Assembly (NCBI RefSeq): GCF_963678975.1
Contig: NC_089279.1
Location: 32,638,660 to 32,702,659 of the forward strand
Direction: 5' to 3'
From: Dysidea avara
Taxonomy: Eukaryota > Porifera > Demospongiae > Dictyoceratida > Dysideidae
Length of the DNA stretch: 64,000 bases
In this document: one piece after another, positions 56,176 through 64,000 of the stretch
How the letters are laid out: each line of letters starts with the position of its first letter
Numbering within the stretch: the first letter of the stretch is position 1
Notes under the pieces: model-generated
Databases searched by the model: none
The model's input: only the letters and a program-made list of their open reading frames with translations
Told to the model about the DNA's origin: nothing
Translations under genes and position numbers: made by a program

Positions 56176-58353
56176 GTTTATATATATATAATATAATTCA
56201 CAGTTATAATGTAGTTTGTTTGCAATATTTAGATTTGCATACATCAAGACTCACAGTAGTGAGTCACGCAGCCAAGGAAAGTAGGGCACATGACTACCAT
56301 GAGTTATTTACACAAACGACTAACTCTATTAGAATGCACACTTAAAACCTACCTTTAAAATTATTCTTTTGTAAAATAAACCTCGCGATACAACAAAATT
56401 TTTGGTATATTGTTATGTACGCATATTACTAAGTAAGTAATCCCTGTTATATTTTAGTAACAGTGCATTAAATTTTGGCGAAAACGTCATATTCTTCTCC
56501 TTCCCCTTGTTCGCATACTCGTTAGCGTGAGCCACTCATTTTTTTGACTCATATCTTAGACTGTGATAGTTCCACAGCCTTGGATTTACTATCACAAGCT
56601 TTTTGGCTAGTTACGTTTCTTTCAGTACAAATCTTGGAACTCCACCTCTCTTGTGAGAGCCACCATAAGCGATTTTCTAAAGTTTGATCCATTCACTCTT
56701 GTGCTTCATGGGACAATCATTAAACATATGGAGTAGTTTCGCTCTATTATGACCTGCCATTTTTCTGGGAAGTGGTGAGTTAATTTCCATAAGTGCACTC
56801 ATAGAATAATAACGTCACCTACGCTAATTGCTGATTTATTTTGCGGTCTTTTTGAACCCTACCTTAAATTTAAGACACCTCTAACTACAGTAGCATTTAT
56901 TTACAGCCGGTGAACTTGGTGAAAATTTGGCCGTAAGCATCAATGCTAGGTGAACATGATCAGTGTGGTAAACTCAATGAACTTGCTATCACATACTATT
57001 CTCATAAATGTTTGTTATTCAGTTGTTATTTAATAATGGGTCAGAAGTAATTCTAATGCAACCCACAATACAGCTTAGTTTGTGCATTCCAAGGGACAAT
57101 CCAGTATATAATAAGAAGTTTGAGGCGCATTCTCACCTGCCAGACAATGGCCTTTACTCAATATGTTCACTGATGGTTTTAATGGTGCCTAGAAGCCATA
57201 CCCTATTGAGGTTGCAAAACCGACAAGTACCTGCCTACTTGAACCAAACTACATTCTTTGGTTTTGCCCAAGCTATGATGCAATACACACAATAACTGTT
57301 GTAATAACCAAAGGTGGCTTGTATGAAACTATCAAACAGTACAGTAGTACTGTTTAAGTAGGGATCCCTCCAAAAATGATGCATGCTGCCTAAAATACTG
57401 CCTTTAAAAATCATCCTACAGACATCTTACACCACGAAAATTACCTTTACGGAATAATATTAGTCCATCTAACATGAAATACAACAAGAAAACACTTAAC
57501 GGTGATTGGATATAGAAATTTTTTTAAATTTCCAAAACTTGAAATTTTGTCTCACTCACTCACTCACTGACCACAGTCACAAGCCTAGAGCCCAAATGAA
57601 GTAGCGCACAGTCACCATTTTATGCCACAACAAAAACTCACCGGTGGAATGTGCCATTTGGGGTTCTAATGAGTGTACGTCCTGTGCACCTTGTCATTCC
57701 TTTTATCTTCAATCAGGTTGGTTGTCTTCTTCTTCTTCAAGCATCGAAACCATACTGAGGCATTAATTTTCTGTATCAACACTTTTCTGTAGACGCCACA
57801 AAATTATTTCAGAAAGTGCTTATGCTGCTGAAGAGCAGGGCACTTATAATTTCAAGTGTTGCACGTAAAACATTAAGGCTGCTGAGTTGTCACTTCAACT
57901 TTTGCTAACGCCTGGACTGCAACTTAATAGACAGACTGATACTCAACGGCTTGTTCCTCTGAGCATACTGACTCAGCCACTCAGTGCCGTGGTCAGACGG
58001 TGAAATCAGCGAGTGATTGGATAGTACTCACAAGAGTACTCGGGTGGATATTGTATTACTTCATCCTGTTATTTGAGGCTAAGCTCCAGATAACTGAAAG
58101 GGCCTGTTCGTTCGAACAACTTCCGGCCCTGGCGGTAGAATGCAGACTATCATACTGAGACAGGTCATAGATCTGAGTGCCACTGCTACTACGATCAAAG
58201 GTAAGCTATGCACGCTACTACGGGCCTATGTGCTTCCAATTTTGGCTCAGTACATACTTAAATAAGCTCTACAGGAACTTAATAGCTAGCACACAAGTTA
58301 CACTGTAACTAGCTGTGCTACAGCAAAAAATAAGCAAACTAGTATTTTTTACC
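56176..58353. other. No gene supported
   Basis: The frame at 57008-57295 (plus) has no recognisable motif. A TCAC tetranucleotide tract lies near 57553. Sequence at 56460-57700 and 58080-58150 is less AT-rich, but I found no exon chain. Confidence 0.4.
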
Positions 58354-58606
58354 AATTGTTAATTTAAAAATGAAGTAGGGATCTAGCTACGTATGCAATA
58401 AAAAGTAGTGAAATAAGAGATGAGTGATGGTATTACAGCATAGCTTGATGGGAAAGACCCTACTTTGGCACATTAACTATAATTTTGCTCAATGCCAAAG
58501 TAGGGGACTTTCCCACTGAGCTATGCTGTAATACCATCATTCATCTCTTGTTTCACTACTTTTTATTGCATAGCTAGATCTCTATTTCATTTTTAAATTA
58601 ACAATT
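58354..58606. mobile_element. Foldback element
   Basis: Ends AATTGTTAATTTAAAAATGA and its complement; arms continue with GCAATAAAAAGTAGTGAAA and GATGGTATTACAGCATAGCT in inverted order, meeting near 58480. No coding sequence. Confidence 0.85.
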
Positions 58607-59410
58607 TAAAAAAAATGCTATTAGCTTTATGCGTTAATTTTTTTGTCTTGCTCAGTGACAAAAATTATGTCTTTGGTATCAAGTTGTGGTCTGGAAGGTC
58701 AAGTCTGCTGTGTGTAGTCTTATTGTTATCAGTGGGTGATCAAAGATACTTTTCCTTAAAGTGCGCACACATTTGATATGATGTCTCAAAGTTGGTGTGA
58801 ACCTTCTTGGTTGTTGATTTGGGCCAAGTTTGATCATGGGAACACATAGCTCTATATATAGAAGAAAGTACAACAGACTTTATGAATGACCAGGTGTATT
58901 CAACATCACTGGAATGGTAACAGACTGAAAAGTCAGTGTTACATAAAATTACATATTTAGGCTTTCATAGTCACCTCTGGAGTAGTCATAGATATAGAAT
59001 GGTTCTCTTCTTTAGTGATGATTCGGATTGGTTTGTTTAATTTTAAAGGATATCTTATGATGATCCGACTTAAGGGAGGAAGAAGTGTTATTGATTTCCA
59101 ACATACACTACACATAACAACTATACAAACAATTTGCACATAATCAACCAGAAAAATCTCAAGTGAATACAATGTGGGTGAGTGGGGGCTTAGCCGAAAT
59201 AACAATAAAGAAAAATTTTGGAGTGTCCATCCCAAGACAGCCACTGGAAAAAACCTGATAGGCTTTTTTTGCCTATCAGGAAAAACCATAAAGTAGCTCT
59301 CATGTTGTGCTTATCATAATGCCTAAAAATACAATTGAAATTGTCCATGTCCTGTCATTCTCTTGATCCGGCAACATTACCTAGAGATTTAAGGAAAATC
59401 AAGTAAACCA
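58607..59410. other. No gene; small hairpin
   Basis: A perfect stem CCTGATAGGC / GCCTATCAGG with a 7-T loop lies near 59255-59281. The minus frame at 58957-59289 overlaps it and has no recognised motif. Confidence 0.45.
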
Positions 59411-60285
59411 TATCCACCCCAAAAACACCTTCGCTGTAAAAAAATGTGCGTCCAAGAAACTACAAATACCCGGAATTAACCCAATGTAAAAAAAATTTTA
59501 AAAAAAACAGCTCAGCTGAAGAGAAAAATAACTGGTAACTTAAAGAGCTGATATCTGGAGCGGACAAGAATACAACTAACTACAACTACCAAAGTTTTAA
59601 TCCATACAACAACACCTTGGCTGTAAAGCAGGTGCTTATACAATTACATGAAAGTAAAACTAACTGGCAACTGAAACAGCTGATATCTGAAGTGGCCAAG
59701 AATGAATGCTCATATACAACTAATTCAAAATTTTAACATTGAACCTTTATCATTCAGCTGTGCTCTAAATTCACTCTTGCTGCATCCTTAAGTAATCTCT
59801 TTTAATTCTATAATTGGCTGGTAATTTGGCCACCTTTTTTGTTCTATATACTAACTATTAAAAAAGGTGGCCAAATTACCAGCCAATTATAGAATTAAAA
59901 GAAATTACTTAAGGATGCAGCAAGAGTGAATTTAGAACACAGCTGAATGATAAAGGTTCAATGTTAAAATTTTGAATTAGTTGTATATGAACATTCATTC
60001 TTGGCCACTTCAGATATCAGCTGTTTCAGTTGCCAGTTAGTTTTACTTTCATGTATAATTGTATAAGCACCTGCTTTACAGCCAGGTGTTGTTGCATGGA
60101 TTAAAACTTTGGTAGTTGTAGTTAGTTGTATTCTTGGCCGCTCCAGATATCAGCTCTTTAAGTTACCAGTTATTTTTCTCTTCAGCTGAGCTGTTTTTTT
60201 TTTGTTTTACATTGGGTTAATTCCGGGTATTTGTAGTTTCTTGGATGCACCTTTTTTTACAGCGAAGGTGTTTTTGGGATGGATA
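59411..60285. mobile_element. Giant foldback, about 875 bp
   Basis: Inverted arms of about 420 bp with a short centre near 59845 (TTGTTCTATATACTAACTAT). Outer ends TATCCACCCCAAAAACACC and GGTGTTTTTGGGATGGATA. Inner blocks such as GGTGGCCAAATTACCAGCCA and GCTGATATCTG repeat in inverse order at high identity. Fragments at 29690-30330 and 31870-32010 make it a family. Confidence 0.9.
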
Positions 60286-61598
60286 TCACTTATTTTTGTC
60301 AGTGATAGGCTCTACAAATTGGTGAAAAAGATAATTTTTAGATGATATTTAAAAATGAGCAATGCAGAATATTATCTTGGAGAGTCAAAGATGCACCTGT
60401 CATCTTGTCTGACAGTGTTATAAAAGCCATACATTCTAATGACTGTTTCATAACACCGTAATTCAGAAGTATGAATTAACAGTGTAGTATGACTGTTCTA
60501 TTAGAGTAAATCTATCTTTACTGCATGTGATAATTACTGTATCTCATATCTACATGCTTCAGAGACCTTATGCTCAAAAGTGAGCTTGCAAGTGCATAAT
60601 TATCACATGCAGTTGTTATATACACAGCTAAAGATACATATTATAGTCACTATTATCAAGAGTCCTTAATAAGAGTACAATATGGACTCTTAATTGTTAT
60701 TATTTTTTTAATACTGTGGTCACAGCTTCAGGATTGGAGCTGCAGAGAAAGGAATAGAGGACTCATGATCAATCATCAAGACTCAGGGAGATGGAATAGT
60801 TATGGATATGCAATGCCAGTACTATATACCCCTCAAGGGTGTCACAGTGCAGTATAGATGCAACCAGCTAGTGCATAAGACCAGAGCCTCGATCATCACC
60901 TTTTGACTGAAATTAAACAAATTTTTATACCTGATGAAGCAGTTAAAACTAAAAAGTAGCAGTACTTATACTTTCCTGAGGGAGCAAGCCCCCAGACACC
61001 TTTGCCTGTTTAGCAGAATAATACTTGAAAGATTTCATTCCAAGTATATTTCTTCATGTACTGATTCATCTAAAGATATTCTCTAACTGAATGACGAAAG
61101 TTTCATACTATTATGCAAATTTATAAAATACTGCATAAGTCAGCTCCAGTGTACCTCCATAATATGTTTGAGTATGCTATCAGTGTCACAGGACGTGACA
61201 ATTTTTATGCTAATAGAGATGCAAAACACTATTTTTATACCATGTTTGCTCGTTTTTGCATCTGAGATAACATGAGATTTGTTAATATGACAAAATCGTT
61301 TTTACTGTGTAGGATTGAGCCTTACTAGCTACCACAGTCACCTTTATTCTGGTGGCCCGGACTATCAGCTGCATAATACAGTAGCTGTAGAAAATGCTAG
61401 TTAATTCCCCTAGGCAGAGCTATAAGGGTGGAATTTTCCCTACCATCACAGTAGTTCTTCTCGCAGTTCTTTTCCCGGCCATCAACTGCTGTTAAAACAT
61501 TAATCTCGTCCCTCAGACCCTTCCTCAAGCGTGTTTATCACACAAAAATAACCTAGTTTAGCAGTGCACGAACAATTCTTGACAGTTTATACTATATT
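60286..61598. other. No gene; short MITE
   Basis: 60521-60612 has exact 16-bp inverted ends (CTGCATGTGATAATTA and complement). A GACTGTTCTATTAGAGTAAA motif lies just before it, at 60491. Nothing else recognised. Confidence 0.55.
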
Positions 61599-61738
61599 CA
61601 GGGCTGGGGGAAGGATCAAATTATTGGTCAGGCAAAGCTATCAAAATAACTTGGTAACTTTTCATGGATAACTTACTGTTATAGTAAAATATTGGTCAGG
61701 CTCTTGCCTGGGCTGCCTGGGCACTTCCCCCAGCCCTG
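61599..61738. mobile_element. Short hAT-like MITE, ATATT duplication
   Basis: Perfect 15-bp ends CAGGGCTGGGGGAAG / CTTCCCCCAGCCCTG. ATATT occurs directly before (61594-61598) and after (61739-61743), a candidate 5-bp duplication. A TATTGGTCAGGC repeat lies inside. Confidence 0.85.
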
Positions 61739-61857
61739 ATATTAAAGTACACATGCATACCACCAGAATCCAGATTGACAACTATAAGAAGTAGTATGTG
61801 CAGCATCAGTTGATGATTTTAAGAAATTGATTGACCATGCAGTATTCATCTAACACT

Positions 61858-62173
61858 ACAAGTACAAAGAAAAAATTGGAATTTTCAACTAGAGTAGGGA
61901 CCGTAGCACATTGATAAAAAGTACTGAAACAAGCTGGAGTAGTACACGATATTAAATTGTATAATCACATTAAAACAATAAGAAGTGTTATATTCCTACT
62001 GTGCTCAAGATACCATGCATATATAATGGGAATACACAGTAGGGATATAACATTTCTTATTGTTTTACTGTAATTTAAATATCGTGTACTACTCCAGCTT
62101 GTTTCAGTACTTTTTATCGATGTGCTATGGTCCCTACTCTAGTTGAAAATTCCAAATTTTTCTTTGTACTTGT
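61858..62173. mobile_element. Foldback element
   Basis: Ends ACAAGTACAAAGAAAAA(A) and complement; arms with TTTTCAACTAGAGTAGGGAC, AAGCTGGAGTAGTACACGAT and ACAATAAGAA in inverse order, about 150 bp each. Confidence 0.9.
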
Positions 62174-62199
62174 TTGTTAAATTTTTTTTATAAATAGCT

Positions 62200-62520
62200 A
62201 ATTATTATGACTGGTGAACCCACGCATACCGCATCTGAAATGGCGCCGCACGCCCCAATTATCGTCTGAAAAGTAAAGTATCCATTACGCTTCATTGTCA
62301 GCTATATTTAACCGTTACGCAGCATTTTCGTATCAAGAGCTGTTCATAAAGCACCTCTGCACACCGAGACACTTCCGAAAGAAATGATGCCGCGCGCCAC
62401 AGTTAGCTATATCAATTATCGTATGAAAAGTGAAGTATCCATTACGCTTCGTTGTTGGCTGTGTTCAACCCATTACACAACAGTACGAATCAAGAACTAT
62501 TTGACAAGCACCTCTACTAT
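62200..62520. repeat. Tandem pair of about 159-bp units
   Basis: AAGTATCCATTACGCTTC(A/G)TTG, then a TTCAACCCATTAC-type segment and AAGCACCTCT recur about 159 bp apart (near 62275 and 62434). A diverged relative is at 33715-33900. The plus frame at 62384 lies mostly in the repeat. Confidence 0.75.
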
Positions 62521-62709
62521 CAAAATCATAGATATAGGCTCTAATATCTATGGTAGCTATAGCTATGTGTATGTAATTGGTCTACTTGTACTTTTTTACC
62601 TGTTGATCAGGTGTAACAGGCTGTTTACCCTTACAAATTACCTGTTAATAATAACAACTATCACGTGAACTACGTAGGGGAAATCTCGTGGAAAGTCCCT
62701 AATCACCTT

Positions 62710-62760
62710 AAGCAGACACACGTGATAAGCAGACACACGTGATAAGCAGACACACGTGAT
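62710..62760. repeat. 17-bp tandem repeat, three exact copies
   Basis: AAGCAGACACACGTGAT at 62710, 62727 and 62744, each with a CACGTG E-box core. Confidence 0.95.
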
Positions 62761-64000
62761 AGGTGGTTATAAATTGAATGTTTAAGAATAACTCGATAGT
62801 AAGGTGTACTTTAAAGAGAAACTCGTCCCTTGTGAGAAACTACACCGCTTGAAGAAGTAAGAGTCTGGTACTCGATGATATATGGCGGTCTTGAAGGCTA
62901 ACGAAATGAGGAGTGAAGTTTGTGTAAAGTGTCATGGCATCGCCACACCATAGATTATAGAGATTCACTGCGCTTGTGTGATAGGGCTTTTGGACCTGTC
63001 CACCAGATGTTGAAAGGAAATTCATTCCACCAGATGTTGAAAGGGAATTCATTCCAACTTGTGAAGTTACTGATGTACTCATTCAGTATTGGGGTCCACG
63101 GGGACATCGATGATTATTTACCTGTCAGCTGTAAGTAATGTCACAACAGAAGGAAAGGAACCATTTTCATACCCCAATGGCGTACTAATTTTCTCAGTTT
63201 ATATGCACTCAACCACAGAAATGTAGAACTTTGGTTGCAGGTGGAAAATAAACACCTTTTTACTCAGCTACAAGAGATTCGCCCATAAGGCCATAAAGGC
63301 CAGCTGGGATAATATGTTGAAGTGAATGTCATTAGAAGTGGAAAATAAACACCTTTTTACTCAGTTTAATACAGGAGATTCACTCCGCTGGGATAAAATG
63401 TTGAAGTGAATGTCATTAGTACCAACTTATTAGCCAGTATTGGACAATTGCAAGTGTCCAGATTATGCAGTTGTCCTCGTATTCAAGTTTACACATTTAG
63501 GTAAGTTCCACTACATCCTATGTACCATGAAACCACCTAACTTCATAGGAGAATTTCAGGGTAGATATCTCATAAACCCTGGCTGGCCATGGTACATTAA
63601 GTTAAACCATGGTTTAACTTAAATGTACCATGGCCTTGTTATCTGATGAGGTAACGTTGTTTGTTTTTATAAGAATCCTGGCAGTATTCGATTGTGGGAA
63701 TTTATTATTGCTCACGTGATGAAAACCATGAACCCAATTTTGCTTTCTACAGTACTCAGACGGAGGCGATTCGACACCCTTACCACCCTATGAGTTGGCA
63801 AATGGAAGTTTAAGGTGATAACCAGTGTCATGGTTAATTCACAATCGAGTGTCCACGTGTTTGATTACATACCATGCCCACTTTTCGTATATCATGAGGT
63901 AACCACTCTACAGCAAAGCTTATCCCTCTAGATGTTTAGAAAATGTTGTAAACAGTGGTTAAGCGATGTAGCAACTGTGAAATACTTGTTAAATCACAAA
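62761..64000. repeat. Terminal region: short direct repeats and a palindrome
   Basis: A 27-bp unit (CCACCAGATGTTGAAAGG) is doubled near 63000-63055. A 97-bp unit starting GTGGAAAATAAACACC is doubled at 63241-63337 and 63338-63419. 63585-63635 is a near-perfect palindrome centred on CCATGG. No gene can be supported. Confidence 0.6.

Noticed and set aside
58957..59289. 110-codon minus frame
   Set aside because: Its start lies at a perfect hairpin and its composition matches AT-rich spacer; no motif recognised.
63040..63130. Possible acid-lipase-like exon (residues I-P-T-C-E-V-T-D-V-L-I-Q-Y-W-G)
   Set aside because: The similarity is confined to about 14 residues, lies beside a duplicated 27-bp unit, breaks frame right after, and no downstream lipase exons are visible.

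Overview
The window is eukaryotic, AT-rich and mostly repeats. Genes are split by short GT-AG introns, and spacer is filled with terminal-inverted-repeat elements, foldbacks and dead non-LTR retrotransposons. A decayed gene of the short-chain (spongin-type) collagen family, two CHST15-like sulfotransferases and a WDR97-like WD40 gene point to an animal. I favour a sponge, probably a demosponge, but this rests on family recognition, not on a search.

Layout. 1.8-3.8 kb (minus): single-exon gene with four DUF3395-like repeats, a fascin-like beta-trefoil and a hydrophobic C-terminus. 4-11 kb: diverged repeat units, a 690-bp foldback, a truncated LINE and a hAT MITE. 11.4-15.8 kb (minus): WDR97-like gene in 11 exons. 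16.8-18.4 kb (plus): coiled-coil protein that looks like an internally deleted, frameshifted transposon gene. 18.6-26.7 kb: dense TE nest (PIF/Harbinger-type MITEs with TWA duplications, hAT MITEs with 8-bp duplications, LINE debris). 27.3-28.7 kb (minus): CHST15-like sulfotransferase copy 1. 29-40 kb: MITEs, foldbacks and a badly decayed retrotransposon 3' end. 40.4-43.7 kb (minus): non-LTR retrotransposon with reverse transcriptase and a C-terminal CCHC/restriction-like endonuclease region, interrupted by a 5'-truncated relative in the opposite orientation with poly(A) and a 12-bp target duplication. 43.7-50 kb: CGCG-rich palindromic repeats, two LINE remnants and a minisatellite. 50.4-51.5 kb (minus): short-chain collagen pseudogene split by a hAT-like insertion. 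54.5-55.9 kb (minus): sulfotransferase copy 2, about 90% identical to copy 1, in a duplicated block of about 2 kb. 56-64 kb: foldbacks and tandem repeats, with no gene I can support.

The genes do not form a pathway. The two sulfotransferases are recent paralogues, presumably Golgi enzymes that sulfate matrix glycans. The most unusual items are the DUF3395/trefoil architecture, the collagen gene broken by a transposon whose removal leaves the reading frame intact, the retrotransposon-in-retrotransposon nest, and an 11-bp near-palindrome (CTCTATTAGAG) recurring in otherwise different MITEs. I found no CRISPR array, no rRNA and no convincing tRNA. Repeat boundaries marked approximate were read by eye.
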